A stretch of 64,000 nucleotides of DNA, taken from assembly GCA_037179515.1 (NCBI GenBank), contig JAXCGZ010015168.1, positions 46,001 to 110,000 of the forward strand, in the 5' to 3' direction. The notes beneath the pieces were generated by a model. It searched no databases. It saw only the letters and a list, made by a program, of their open reading frames with translations, and was not told where the DNA came from. Positions 15,360 to 28,981 of the stretch are shown piece after piece. The stretch is from Halocaridina rubra. Taxonomy: Eukaryota; Arthropoda; Malacostraca; Decapoda; Atyidae. Position numbers and translations under genes: made by a program. Each line of letters begins with the position of its first letter. The first letter of the stretch is position 1.

Positions 15360-16700
15360 GAAAGAGTCCGGTGCAAAAGGTGATTGGCATTGTGATGAAG
15401 TTTATGCAGTAAGCATAGTGAGGTAATGGTGCGTCTCTACCACAAGTCGGAGCTTCATTCCGAAATAAGAAACTTAATTGCAGGCAAATTTTATCCAATA
15501 ATCTAAGATGAGAATCTGCAGCCGATGACCAAACTAGGGAGCAGTACTCCAGACTTAGAGAGCACAAAAGAATGAAAACAAATATAATAATGGATTTTTC
15601 ACCAAATATCTTAGACCTCAAGATACCATTTTTTTTGTTAAAGTGAGGAAGATATACAACGAATATGTTAATCGAAAGTCACCTAATTATCAAAAGTTAC
15701 TCCAAAAATATTGCAAGAATCACATAATGTTAAAGGATCATTGTCAATAAAGAGATCTTTACGTGGTGTATAAAGAGTTTAATACCTCATTATTATCATA
15801 TTTTGTGTTTTATTAGCATTTAAATTCGTGCCCTGCATCTTGCACCATGTACTAATTTTGCAAGATTTCTATTCAGAGACCCAAGAACAGCTAGTCTCAT
15901 GCTCGGAGATAGAACAACAGCAATAAGGTAGCATCATCAGCATAGGCAACTGGTTTGCCTTGCAAACCAATCCCCATGTGTTGGATGAAAAGCAAGGAGC
16001 CAAGAACACTACCGTAAAGGACACCTGAGATTACATTACTGTATTCACTGTAATGTCCATCTACCACCAAGATCTGCGTTCTTTTAGATAAAAACTACAC
16101 AATAAGACTGAAAAAATATCCATCAACACCTATGTTTTCTAATTCAAAATGGAGGGCCTCTTGACTGAGACGATCAAAGGCAGCACTAAAGTCTAGCCCA
16201 AACATCGGTGCCTCCTGACCAAAGTGCATCATGCAAATTGCATAAATTGTCAGTAGCGCTTTACTAGCTCCCAGTCCTTTGCAAAAAATAAACTGCACAT
16301 TCAGAAAAAGCCCAATACACTTTGCATTTAGATACGTAGTCGCCGTGGCTCAAGAGGTAGAGTCCGCGACTCTGAGGCGTCAGGTCGAGGGTTCGCGCCC
16401 CGTCACGGTCTGAGGTTAGCAAGGGTATGCACTCAGGGTAACTATTACATCTGCCAAAACAGGTCCTTGGTAGAAAAGGGAGTCCGTGATGTAAAACCGG
16501 AACAAAATAAAAACTTTGCATTTAGATATGAATTTTTTTTCTGTTCGATAAAACATTTGCGTGGTCAGTTGAGATGAATGGATGACAGATTTTAAAGAGT
16601 ATTCTCATCCTTTATTGTTTCGTATACGTTGTTGGTGCCTGTGACATACTTTAGTAGATAAGATGATGTCAATATTATCTATATATTCTGGAGGAAGAAC
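15360..16700 (-). pseudogene. Jockey-type reverse transcriptase relic
   Basis: On the minus strand, separate open pieces line up in RT order. KGLGASKALLT and GLDFSAAFDRLS (motif A) lie in 16095-16298. After a stop come VVDGHYSEYS, SGVLYGSVLGSLLF (motif B, P-Q changed to L-Y) and VAYADDAT (motif C) in about 15915-16060. LEYCSLVWSSAADSHLRLLDKI lies in 15480-15560. Many stops and frameshifts. A tS1 SINE interrupts it at 16335-16512, and element sequence may continue weakly to about 16700. This is a different family from JKa and CRa. Confidence 0.75.
16319..16528 (+). mobile_element. tRNA-derived SINE tS1 (16335-16512) with perfect 16-bp TSD
   Basis: The tRNA-like head gccgtggctcaagaggtag (box A) leads to ggtcgagggttcgcgcc (box B), with arms gccgtg/cacggt pairing as a remnant acceptor stem (one G-U). 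The body ends with gggagtccgtgatg and an A-rich tail. The direct repeat actttgcatttagata occurs at 16319-16334 and 16513-16528. This copy has an internal deletion of about 25 bases compared with 50122-50323. It is inserted in the Jockey relic, so it is the younger event. Confidence 0.92.
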
Positions 16701-18430
16701 GATAATATGTCCATACATTAACAAACAAGGGTTAAGTGGATATAACACAATGTTTTAAAGCTATTTTAAAATGCTCATCATAGAACCAATTTTGAAATGA
16801 AACACTGTCCGGAAACAATAATGAATTTTTGGCGGTTAAGTAATGTATTTGAAGAGGAAGGAGTGTCGGATCATTGAAAATTAGAACGCAAGAAAAAATG
16901 AAATAAATAACTATGTATGAATATGAAGAATGGATAACCGGTTACTGTGAGTACTTGTTGTGTGTGAGCTACTGGATATCGTGCATTAATTGCATCACAA
17001 GTAATTGTTCCCAGAAACTTTTTCATTTACATCTAATATTCTAGGATATGTTTGGTAATTTTGGTGTATGGTGAATGTGTCCTTTGGCTCTGTCGCCCCC
17101 CTTGAAAAGGAGATCTCGGCCACTGTATATGAAATATAAGTACATACTAATATTAATAGATGTAATAACAAGGACGTATTATGTAAATATTTAAGTATTA
17201 TCTGTTCTTCATAAAAAAAGTATGTCTTTAATTAATCAACTTCAAATACTCCTACTCAAACACTTTTCTAAATCCACACTAATTTGCCATAGAGACTTCT
17301 TTGGGCGTGCATTTGGAATAAATTACAGTATTACTCATGTATTAGTTAAAAGCTGCCATTCTGAGTTCTCCATAACATAGTGAGTTTTCAGAATTCGTAG
17401 ATATGAAATGACCAAGCTTCGCATCCTGTTCATATCAGATTTCTGTCACTCATTCTGTCAATATCCTGTTGAAAGACAGGATCGATATAACACTTCGTAC
17501 ATTAACGCTCTATGTTACTATTTCTGTCGCATCTATTCTGTGAACCAATATAATGTATAGCGTCTTTGATATATTTTAAATTAGTATCTTGAAATATATT
17601 ACATATACATAAAAAATCAAATAGAGCGTCATCAGTATTGCATCTCTGCATATCCTACAGCAAGATTATTTATGAAGCTGTTGCATATTTTTTCCACTTT
17701 ATCTGTATACCACCGCTCGGTGTGATTCAGAAAAATATTTCAATCCACACCAGTATTCCGTGCCTGCATCAGTGATACGTGACTTTATGGTATTAATATT
17801 GTCAAGTCTATAACGACTCAACCTTGTATATTAATTTTCTCATGCGCTCAAGTATAAAAGTGTTTTAATATTAAAGCGATTTCAGTCTTAATTTTCTTCA
17901 GCTGTCGAACACAAGAGGAACTTAGATTAATTTATTCGGCTTTCTAACTGTCCGACGGCAGTCGCATTAGGTCTTCTTCTTATTCTTTGTGGATATCCAC
18001 CCTGAGGATGGACGGGCCATAATGGGCCCGTAGGGATAAAACATCTGGAACTGGAGTGAATCTGTGAAGATAAGAGAGAAAGTCAAAATGTTCCACCCGG
18101 GGTTATTAGTGGTCTCCTACAAATTTTTGTAGAGATGCCTTGTTTGAGGGGAAGAGGAAAGTCGGGATAGTATAGCGGTGAAGAAGGGAGAGGTGATGGC
18201 GCCGCGTGCACGCTTTTAACCCCTAGGAGACCATCAGGAAGAAAGGGTAAAAAGGGAAATAGGAAACAAAAACAAATTTATGAATTTAAAAATGAAAACT
18301 AAATGGACGAACAAAAATAACATTTGGTCCCACATCTGATGCTTATATATTCTTCAATTATCTCCCTCATTCTCCGCCACTATTATCTCTCTTCAAATGT
18401 AGTAGTCATTGGACGGTGTCTATTCCACTC

Positions 18431-18431
<1 letters not shown>
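16701..18431. other. Long stretch without recognised gene or repeat
   Basis: 1.7 kb of AT-rich sequence. Around 17995-18035 and 18100-18235 GC content rises (a ggtctccta/taggagacc inverted pair at 18111 and 18224), but I cannot assign a family. No open frame with recognisable content. Confidence 0.5.

Positions 18432-18515
<84 letters not shown>
18432..18515. repeat. (CT)n microsatellite
   Basis: Forty-two pure units. Confidence 0.98.
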
Positions 18516-18517
<2 letters not shown>

Positions 18518-19309
18518 GCTGCAGGTTTCACTGACCATCTTCAAATGCTTCACTCAGGAGTGCTCATGGCGGCTCTGGGGAGTAACTCCTGCAACTTTGC
18601 CACATAAAGCCACGTGAGACCACTTTTCTCTATCAATTCTGTGGATCAGGCCCAATCAGCGTGTCTCAGCATCTCTTCTTCGGTCCAAAGTAGTATTTGC
18701 CTATCCTCACCTTTTTCATTTCTTCACAGATATTTACATCTACCCGTCTTACACAGTCAATTTTGTATAACATAATCCGAAGGATTCTAACACAAATATC
18801 TTGTTTTAAATACTGATTAACATTTATACTACAACCATTGGTTGTATATATGGCCACATATGATCCATATAATTGCCAAGCTATCCGTTATATGTGATTC
18901 AGTCCTCGTTTTTTCCTAAACCTTTGATTGAAAACCGCATATAGCGCCGAGTGTGATCGGTAATAGGACTTTTAAAATTCGTAGAATGTTAGATATGCAA
19001 TCTGTAGAGAGTATTCATAGTCATGACTCGGTGCGGGTTACATCACTGATCGCATTAAAATTCATACCCCCGAATTTAGGCTTTGGAACTCTCCTGACAT
19101 TCTGACATTTCCACTAGATACTATAAAAAAGTATTTGTATCTGAAAAATATATATACTAGAGGAACTTTGAATTTAAGGACGGCTGACATTTATAATAGG
19201 AAAGACGGAGCATATCACTGTTTTTTTTTTTGTTAAGCCTTCATGGATTATAAAACGAAAGCTCGTAACGAATCACAATTGTGATAAAGCAGACAATGGG
19301 TGAAGCTGG
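18516..19309. other. No recognised feature
   Basis: A minus frame at 18666-18857 (63 codons) shows no motif I know. The rest is non-coding in appearance. Confidence 0.5.
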
Positions 19310-19312
19310 TAT

Positions 19313-19396
<84 letters not shown>

Positions 19397-19409
19397 TATA
19401 TATATATAT

Positions 19410-19495
<86 letters not shown>
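19310..19495. repeat. (TA)n microsatellite with small interruptions
   Basis: Interruptions (act, caa) lie at about 19396 and 19411. A T-run follows at 19496-19504. 19505-19837 holds no gene; its last bases are CA-rich (from about 19800). Confidence 0.97.
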
Positions 19496-19500
<5 letters not shown>

Positions 19501-19837
19501 TTTTGCATTCTCTCTTGCTGAAATATTGTACTTAACTTTTTTTTTTTAATCTTTTCCTTTTCCTGTAGCTAAGACTATCGTTGGAATTAGGACGTGTTCA
19601 AAGGTTTTCAAGAATTAGTTGCATTTATAATTCTTGCATTCTGTAGTGCCAACCATTGATCTATTCTCAAAAAGGATAAGAGTATCTTTTAATTTCTCTG
19701 GCATTTTTTAGAGCAAAGGTAATGCAACTGAAAAGTGAAGTTTCTACGGTGCCCATGAGATGGTATTGCCTTTCTACACAGGCTCATTGACGCAAACACA
19801 TGCACAGACACAAATACATACACAGACACACACACAT

Positions 19838-20232
19838 CTCAGTTATGATGAGAGGCTAAAGGAATTAGATTTACCATCACTCGAAGCTAGACGATTGAAG
19901 GGGGGCCATGGTGACAGTTTTTAAATCCCTTCATGGTTATGATAGAGTGGATAGGGATCGATATTTTGGTATGGCTGGCACTAGAACTAGAGGTCATAGT
20001 TTGAAGCTTCGTACGAAAACTTCTTTGTAGGATGTAAGAAAACACTTTTTTTAGTGTAAGAGTAGTTGAGAACTGGAATTCGCTAAGCGAGGAGGTAGTT
20101 AATGCTAACTCAATCCATAGTTTTAAGGACAAGTATGATAAGCATCACTAAATACAAAATTGTAACCGACCAGGAGACCGGGAGTTACGAGGATGGGGCT
20201 CTTCCCGTAAGCAAAATTAGGTAATTACACAC
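19838..20232 (+). pseudogene. CRa copy c, 3' end only
   Basis: It starts at ctcagttatgatgagagg directly after a CA-rich stretch (acacacacacat). It encodes the diverged C-terminal block (SYDERLKELDLPSLEARRLK, then a frameshift after ggggggcc, with a TAG where Q is expected near 20027). The 3' UTR and tail aaattaggtaatt are at about 20214-20226. Dead. Confidence 0.88.
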
Positions 20233-20782
20233 ACATTCACGTGACCACAATTAACTAAATACAGTTAACCACATATACACTTATGCGGATGAAACATATG
20301 CTTTCCCCAAACCCAAAATGATTTTCATGGTTTCATATTCACCATTTTTCCACAGCTGTGTCCATCTCCAAGATGTAACGTAAATTTGTTGAAGTTCTCT
20401 GTCCACAAAACATCTTTGAACATACAAGTTTTTTTTTTCCAGACACCAGCTGAGTTATTTTGGAGTCATAAAACAATTTTGGGAGTGGCGTAAAGGCAAA
20501 ACTTATTCATAAAGAAAATTCAAGGATTCTCTATCTAATACATAAATTTTGTTCCATTAATTTTTCTTAATATTGTCAAATGGGGATTGGTGCAAAAACT
20601 CTTAAACTATTGAGAAAGGTGAAAATCTCTTCTATATTTCAATCATTTTCATTAAAGCCTCAATTATTTTGTTTTTTCCCTTTTCCAAACCATCATCAGC
20701 AAAACATTTTTCCATGAATAACCTTCAGCTTCCTGGATGATGGCTTGCTGACACGTTGGAGAATTAGTATTTCCACAATTGC

Positions 20783-20786
<4 letters not shown>
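20233..20786. other. No recognised feature
   Basis: AT-rich, without family matches. Confidence 0.55.
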
Positions 20787-21191
<405 letters not shown>

Positions 21192-21339
21192 ATTAGTAAT
21201 GGCTACTCTTCGCAGCATTTTCTCATTATCTGATAATTGCTGCAGAGCGCTATAACAGCATTTCAAAATCAATACACAAACATCCTAAAAGGGATATGGC
21301 ATAAGGGAAAGTCCTTACTCGCACTAACACACACATGTT

Positions 21340-21441
<102 letters not shown>

Positions 21442-21685
21442 TGATTTTTTATTTCATAAATTTTATCTTGATTTTTAACCTTGCAAAAATGCATTTTAAC
21501 ATGGTGAAGAAGAGCACTAAATTTTTAAGAACATTCCATATTTTCGAAGAAAGTCTGCATACTAAAACTTTTTCGTACACGTTCGGTACGTGTGTTGATG
21601 TCTGATATGAGACAGTAAGACCATGCCGCTCCCAGCAGTATTTGCGTAGTAGCAGTACAGCAGCAGCACAGTACAGTCCATGTAT

Positions 21686-21926
21686 CTTTGAGTTACAGCC
21701 TCCTGGCTAGTACAGTGGTAACGCACTGGCCTCGCATTCGCAAGGTCGAGGGATCACACCTCGTCCAGACAAGAGAGTTTAAGCTGTTTACTGGGGAGGT
21801 TACTGCTGTGTCTGGTCACCACAGTGGGGGGTTGGGGCCTGTGCCGGCTGGTGACCACCCTATGGGTCCTCTATGACCCGTTCCACCCATCCGTGGGTGG
21901 AGAATCTAAAACAACTTTGAGTTACA
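21686..21926 (+). mobile_element. SINE tS2 (21698-21914) with perfect 12-bp TSD
   Basis: Complete copy: box A-like tggctagtacagtggt and box B region gtcgagggatcacacc, then the shared body ending ggagaatctaaaacaa. The direct repeat ctttgagttaca occurs at 21686-21697 and 21915-21926. Closest in structure to the copy at 6607. Confidence 0.92.
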
Positions 21927-22399
21927 CGTTAATTTCAAGCTCCAGTAATATTGGTAAGATTATTGGAAGGTATATTCTTCCTCATTTTCTCTTAATTCGT
22001 GCACATAACAACTCTCTTACTTCAATGTGTCACATAATTTTTTATAAGTGAATAGATTGAGGATGTTGGTCCAAATCTTCACCAATTTAATGGGCCTGGA
22101 ATATGTTTGAGCCTCCAGTGATTAAAACTTATAGCTGTTTTTATTCAAGGTATCACTGGCTGACTATAAATTTCCAACATATCATTACCTACACCCCTAA
22201 AGGTATAGTAAGAATATGTGATCGTCTAAGTCTGTTACTTTCTTAGCATATCTTGTAAGTAGTTGCTTCATATTGTAAAGATATTTTTCCTTTTTTTTAT
22301 GGGAACATTACTTAAGGTCAAAACACTATATGACTGAATTTTCTTCTTCTTCTTCTTCTTCTTCATCTATATTTTGAAGATCACATATCAAATTTATAA
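21927..22399. other. No gene; (TTC)n at 22342-22365
   Basis: Non-coding in appearance, with one short TTC microsatellite next to the hAT relic. Confidence 0.55.
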
Positions 22400-23015
22400 T
22401 TTTGACAGACATGAGTGATGCTGAAAACCTGAAGGAGAAGCTTATTGATCTGTAGGTGTACCAGGGTTGTCAGACAAAATTTCGTACATTACCGCTGTCT
22501 GGTGTTTGGTTTTTGGTGTGATCAGTTGGCAGCGTACCCTGGACTGGTTAGGGCAGTGGTGGAGATGATCACTCCATTTCCGAATACCTATCTGGGGGAG
22601 AAGGAATTCTCGACAATGCTTCGGATCAAAACAAGTATCCGGAAGTGTCTTCAAGGTGGGTTGTTACACAATATGAGGATCGCTCTGGCCAACATGAAGC
22701 CTTGCTCTGAGAAAATCGTTGCACATAAGCGAGAAGAAAAATTGCATTGATGAGTGTATGTTTGATTACCCTGCTATGTACATTTGATTGAGTTTGTCCA
22801 TGTTTTTTGCTTTTTTTTTCTTTTTGCTTTTGTCAATAGTATTATCATTCACAATGTTTTTGTTTTGGAGATTGAACAAAGTAAATGATCAGGCAGTGCT
22901 GCACTTTACTTACTTTATCCTTCTATCAACCAGATGTTAGTCAGAGTTAGGGGGTGCTGGACTGCCTAGACCGACTACAGGGGGTGCTGGGGTCGGAAAA
23001 GGTTAAGAAACTCTG
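22400..23015 (+). pseudogene. hAT transposase C-terminal relic with right terminus (Buster-like)
   Basis: SDAENLKEKLIDL*VYQGCQTKF (22408-22480, TAG where Q is expected) shifts frame into FWCDQLAAYPGL... ITPFPNTYL.EKEFS...IKTSIRKCL...(22515-22750). This is the C-terminal dimerisation region typical of hAT transposases of the ZBED5/Buster kind. At 23001-23015 ggttaagaaactctg resembles the inverted hAT terminus (CAGnGnTTCTTAACC). The next eight bases, ctctaggt, fit an nnnTAnnn target duplication. The 5' part and left terminus are missing. Confidence 0.7.
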
Positions 23016-23034
23016 CTCTAGGTCTTCATTACTT

Positions 23035-23174
23035 CGTTTAGAGTTTCAGCCTGTCCTTTTCCTATTATAATTCTCTTATTTGTCCCTTGTCCTTAATCTT
23101 CTACTTTTTCTTTGCCTCAATGTTTTCTTGATACCCGTACCCGATGTGGGCAATTTTCTAGCCTGTCCCGGTGC
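23035..23174 (+). mobile_element. JKa 3' UTR relic
   Basis: It matches the JKa 3' UTR: repeated pyrimidine-rich blocks, 'tgtccttaatctt', 'gtgggcaattttctagcctgt' (shortened here), and the final cccggtgc preceding the tail. The expected A-tail is replaced by (CA)n. About 140 bases, non-coding. Confidence 0.65.
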
Positions 23175-23210
23175 AACACACACACATACACACACACACA
23201 CACACACACA

Positions 23211-23268
<58 letters not shown>
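23175..23268. repeat. (CA)n-(TA)n compound microsatellite
   Basis: CA 23175-23210, TA 23213-23268. 23269-23460 after it has no recognised feature. Confidence 0.97.
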
Positions 23269-23273
<5 letters not shown>

Positions 23274-23460
23274 TTTCTTCCACCATATTGTCCTATCAAG
23301 AAATTATTCATCTCCACATTATCCTATGTAAATCGAAGTGTTATGTTAATATTACTTATTCATTTACCAATTGGAATCGTGAGTATCGAGTTCTATTATA
23401 CGATCAGTTACCCTTTAACCGAAGCAATCACAAAGACACAGACCTACGCATACACGCACT

Positions 23461-23473
23461 CACACACACACAC

Positions 23474-23505
<32 letters not shown>

Positions 23506-23508
23506 GCA
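23461..23508. repeat. (CA)n passing into (CG)n
   Basis: The CA tract ends in nine CG units (about 23491-23507), the only CG run in the window. Confidence 0.96.
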
Positions 23509-23599
23509 CCAAACAAGAGGATAATAAAAAAAAAATTTGGATGACAGCTTAAATGAATTAAATGTGGGTGTATTACTATCTTCTGAAACAGATGAAGTA

Positions 23600-25130
23600 G
23601 CTGATTAGAATGTCCAATTAAAGGGAAACATTGAATAGCTCAGAAGAGAATTTCAGGAGCTGAGATCAAACAAGGAGAGTATTACAAAAAACATTCTCAG
23701 CTGCAGCAGAGAAGGCGTGAAAGAGGTGGCACTAAAAATGTAAGTACAGTTGATAACAAATTCAATTTCAATAATTTTATTTCCATGACTTGGTGAGCAA
23801 ACTTTTTAATATAATAAAAATTCCCCCCCCCAAAAAAAGTAGTCAGTGGTAATATAAGTCATATGCAAATCATGAGTCAACTTGGCATTGGAGACACAAA
23901 TTATAAGGCTATGGTGTTAGAACTAACACGGGAGCTCAGCATATTACGTAGTCCATATAATATTGTAAGCATTTACCTTCTTGTTAAGATAAAGGCAAGG
24001 ATAATTAAGATATCCATTGATGGAGAGGACACATGCAAAGATTTACTGATTATGTAAAAAATGATCTAAAAGACTGTCAAGTATATAGGACAATGATCAC
24101 TCCACCTTATAGAACGTATGAAGAGATGGAAAAATATATAATGTCAAAAATAATCTAAAAGACTGTTAAGAATATAGGACAATGATCACTCCACCTTACA
24201 GAACGTATGAAGAGATGGAAAAATATATAATGTCAAAAATAATCTAAAAGACTGTCAAGTATATAGGACAATGATCAGTCCACCTAATAGAACGTATGAA
24301 GAGATGGAAAAATATAAACACTGGTTACAAAAAGCACTAGGATTAAATGAGGGAAGAATTCGGGAAGAAAGGAAAAACGTTTCCTCCAGGATTCAATCAC
24401 ACAACGGAACAATAAAGATGCTAGGAAACTAAGAGATACAACGCCAATAAGGTTACTGAACACATATGCTGATGAGAGTAGCTGGTCAGATAGCAGTAAT
24501 AAAGGATATATTATACATCAATAAGGCAGATGTAATGAAATTAGAGTTACAAAGTTACAAAAAAGGAAGAATATAATGCTATAGTTTTTTCTAAAGGTTA
24601 CGGAATAATAAGGGCTGACAGATCTGAGAGGACTGGTGGAGGGATAGCAATACGTAAAAGTGAAGGGTTTCACGTCGAAGTAAACGTTGCTATGAGAAGT
24701 GATATCAAGAATTTCCTGTCATATCAATACAATCTAGTGATAGGGGCTCACTAGAAATGATATATTCAGTTGTAAACATTGTGAGAGAAAGATAACCTCG
24801 CACAATCATGACCCACATGGTGAATTGGATGCTTTTTTGGGGGCAAGGCTCTATGATTGGATACAAGGAAATTTCCTGCACCAGGCCGTACTGGAATCAA
24901 CAAGGACCAGGGGAGGAGATGAAACATCACTGGTGGATATGGTGTTCAGGTATATATAAAATTATGTATGAGTATACTTGTATGTTGAAATATTTTGAAA
25001 AAAGTAACTTCTGTGTGTGTTAATAAGGAAGGACACATATGATAAGTGTTAGAGAGTACAAAAATGAAACTGACCATGCCTTGGGGAGTTTAGAGCATGG
25101 GGCTTTTCCCGTGAGCACAAGTAGGTAATA
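23600..25130 (+). pseudogene. CRa copy d: ORF1-like piece, endonuclease piece and 3' tail, RT deleted
   Basis: Pieces in order. 23630-23740 is a Glu/Lys-rich, coiled-coil-like stretch (LRREFQELRSNKESITKN). 23880-24060 contains LGIGDTNYKAMVLELTREL and RIIKISIDGEDTCKDLL. 24061-24325 is an 89-bp tandem repeat. 24325-24420 reads HWLQKALGLNEGRIREERK. The endonuclease region (RADRSERTGGGIAIRKSEG, about 24610-24670) is followed by QGNFLHQAVLES...RGGDETSLVDMVF (24860-24945). At 25020-25130 only the 3' UTR and tail follow (gagcacaagtaggtaat at about 25114). The RT domain is absent. The ORF1 assignment is an inference from position and charge pattern. Confidence 0.65.
24061..24325 (+). repeat. 89-bp tandem repeat, three copies
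   Basis: Units start at 24061, 24150 and 24239 (period 89) and differ by a few substitutions. The unit is inside the ORF1-like region of CRa copy d. Because 89 is not a multiple of three, the triplication breaks the frame, which is otherwise open across one unit (KDCQVYRTMITPPYRTYEEM). Confidence 0.92.
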
Positions 25131-25165
25131 ACAATTTGGCAAATACGAACACACATGCATACACA

Positions 25166-25168
<3 letters not shown>

Positions 25169-25247
<79 letters not shown>
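25169..25247. repeat. (TA)n microsatellite
   Basis: About 39 units. 25248-25614 after it shows no recognised feature. Confidence 0.98.
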
Positions 25248-25251
<4 letters not shown>

Positions 25252-25608
25252 CATGAATTACCATCTGAATTTGAATAATTAAAATGGCTTAGTTTTTGTT
25301 ACGCTTCCAGATACTTGACACTTTAAAGTATAACATAAAGGCAATGATCACGGGCAGATTTTGCTCCACTTATACAAATATTTTTACTCTTCTTCCTTGT
25401 CAATGTTAAAATTATTGTGTTGTGGTAAAAAAAAATCAAGGCTACTGGTAGAATAACGTAAACTAAATATGTATCGTTACTGGAATTTCTATTGATGCAA
25501 GGGCAGCAGTTTATAAATTAATTGCGTCGACCATTTTAGTGGACACACCATAATCCTTCGCTATCAAAGATGGCGCCTATGAGGCCAGACGGTGAAGAGG
25601 CTCCAGAG

Positions 25609-25614
<6 letters not shown>

Positions 25615-25696
<82 letters not shown>

Positions 25697-25964
25697 AAGA
25701 ATGGAAGAGATATGCTTTGATGGTAAATAAGGGCAATGGAGATAGATAAATGGGCAAGAGCAGTTATACATAAGAGGAAGCTCATGTTAGTTGAAGGTAA
25801 ATGAAAATAGATGTGAAATGGCAGCAATTTCTTTTTGCTGCCTTCTGGGAAATGCTCTTGAAAAAGACTGTAATTTTTGTTGATATTAATGAAAAAACTT
25901 TTTTTTTTATAAGATAAATTCTTTTGCTGTTATCTAATTAATGTATAAATGGATAGTATTTAAA

Positions 25965-26034
<70 letters not shown>
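25615..26034. repeat. (GA)n 25615-25693 and (CT)n 25967-26034
   Basis: Two complementary dinucleotide tracts about 270 bases apart, with no gene between them. 26035-26471 also has no recognised gene. Confidence 0.96.
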
Positions 26035-26038
<4 letters not shown>

Positions 26039-26471
26039 TCACACAGACATACACGCACATACACACTCAAACACACACACACTCTGGCTTAGAGACTTTA
26101 ATGACGTTACAGTTATGCTCATATAACAGAAACAAAAACAGTACAGATAAAATTGTGTTGTTCGACAACAAAGTACTATATTGTGTTTTACGGCAATTTA
26201 TAGGAAATTAATTATAATCATACTAATTATAACGACTGTTCAAATGATATACCATCTAATTTTGTTGATATACTGACTCCGTTTCGATAATTTGAAAAAG
26301 AATATGTGATTCGATATATAGCGTTCCTGTCACAAATTGTTTTCGTTTTTCAAGATTGAATATGACGAATATAAGGAAATATTACTGTATCTTGTTAGTT
26401 TTTTCTTCTTCTGATAATAACAAGGCGATACTTTACATTCAGAATGTTACTCTCTCTTAATATATTGTGTA

Positions 26472-26921
26472 GCTGCTCTGATTAGTTGGCAAGTTGCATT
26501 CCTCCCCCACTGCCGAGGCCACGTAACACTCGCCAAGCGGCCTCATCTCACAGGTACTCTGTGGAGATTTGTAGCTCGCGGATTGGTCGGTCCAGCGACT
26601 GCTTCTTCCCATCTACATCCAGACTCTGGAACTCTCTTCCTCCTTCTGTCTTTCCTAATTCTTATGACCTATGTTCCCTCAAAAAGCGGATCTATCTTTA
26701 TCTCAGGGCCTAATCCTCCATATCTCTAGGTCCTCAGTAATTTGACTATTTTTTTTCAGTCTGTCGTTTTCCTTTGCATATCATTACCTCATATCTGCCT
26801 TGTCCTTAACCTTTTTCCTTTCCTTCGTCTTGGTGTTTTCTCGTGCCAGTGCCTTAATTGATGAGGGCAGTTTTTGCCTGTCCCGGTGTCACATTAAAAA
26901 AAAAAAAAAAAAAAAAAAAAA
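26472..26921 (+). mobile_element. JKa copy, 5'-truncated, with poly(A) tail
   Basis: It begins inside the C-terminal RT codons and encodes LASCIPPPLPRPRNTRQAAS... (26486-26713), nearly identical to 3520-3752 and ending FLKKRIYLYLRA-like. It then follows the JKa 3' UTR to cccggtgtcacatt and a 26-A tail (26896-26921). The long pure A-run marks a recent insertion. No clear TSD. Confidence 0.9.
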
Positions 26922-27288
26922 CTTACCACCATGGGAAGAACTGTTTCTCGCGAAAAGGTCATTCGTGTATGTTTGTTGATAGTGTTTTACTTGTATAATA
27001 TTATTACATATGGGAATAGAACGTATTGTACTTACTTTTCACACATAGTTATGCGACAATATTTAGCGTAACCCTGTTTATATGATGTACCAAGTATATC
27101 ATAATTCACTGATATACAAGTTTAAAATTTGATAAAGTGATATTCATATGACCATAATATTTTCTGGAAAAGTGAGAAAGTATAATATATGGTAAATATT
27201 TTCACATTATCAGGAATACCAAGACGATGGGTAAATATTTTGAAGAGAAAGTGGTGCCACGGCACACTCTGTAGCTAAAGATTTTCGA
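26922..27288. other. No recognised feature
   Basis: AT-rich sequence before a microsatellite cluster. Confidence 0.55.
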
Positions 27289-28215
<927 letters not shown>

Positions 28216-28331
28216 GCTGACCTGAAACTCTTTTATACCCTCGGTTTCCTCGATTCTAAGCTTCAGTACTGAAAAATAGCTTACCGAAAAATAACATTAA
28301 AATTAGATTTTAAATTATAAAAGATTTTTGT

Positions 28332-28580
28332 ACAGGGCTATCTCTTACAGAGATAGCCCTGTGGTAGGGGCAGTAGGAGGAGCTGGCAGTTGTGAAGCGA
28401 CACAGGTTGTGGAAGAGCCGGGAGGATGGGCTGTGGTACTCCAGCAGTGCCATCTGAATGGTCGCTAGCTCCCTCGTCATTGCCCATAGAGCAAAGTAAT
28501 CCCCCTATTTGTTTTCCTTTCTTGATGTCGGTTACCCCCAAATTAAAGGGGGAACAGCCAAGGTATATGTATGTATGTAT
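28332..28580. mobile_element. About 245-bp insertion with terminal perfect hairpin, absent from D2
   Basis: D2 runs uninterrupted through the matching point (near 44352). The insert opens with acagggctatctct (28332-28345), a 3-nt loop, and its exact reverse complement (28349-28362). It ends in TATG repeats (about 28565-28580). The interior is GC-richer than the flanks and shows no box A/B pair and no transposase. An 87-codon minus frame (28338-28601) covers it, but I do not recognise it. It could be a SINE read on the minus strand or a non-autonomous element of another type. Confidence 0.65.
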
Positions 28581-28783
28581 GAACATCAAGCACCATTTCA
28601 AATCTGTTTGGTCTTAGTTCTACACTTATTATATAATTACAAATCATGAATATATATAGATTTTTTTTTATTTATCTTTTGTATTAATTATGATACAAAA
28701 AGGAGCTCAGCCTAAATATTTACGCAAGCCAATAAAACAATTTATAAGATATTAGGTTTTGCTACTTAAGACATACATATATG

Positions 28784-28980
<197 letters not shown>

Positions 28981-28981
<1 letters not shown>

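Noticed and set aside
18098..18235. Possible TIR element from ggtctccta / taggagacc
   Set aside because: The 9-bp match is isolated; the neighbouring bases do not extend the inverted repeat and no second copy is seen in the window.
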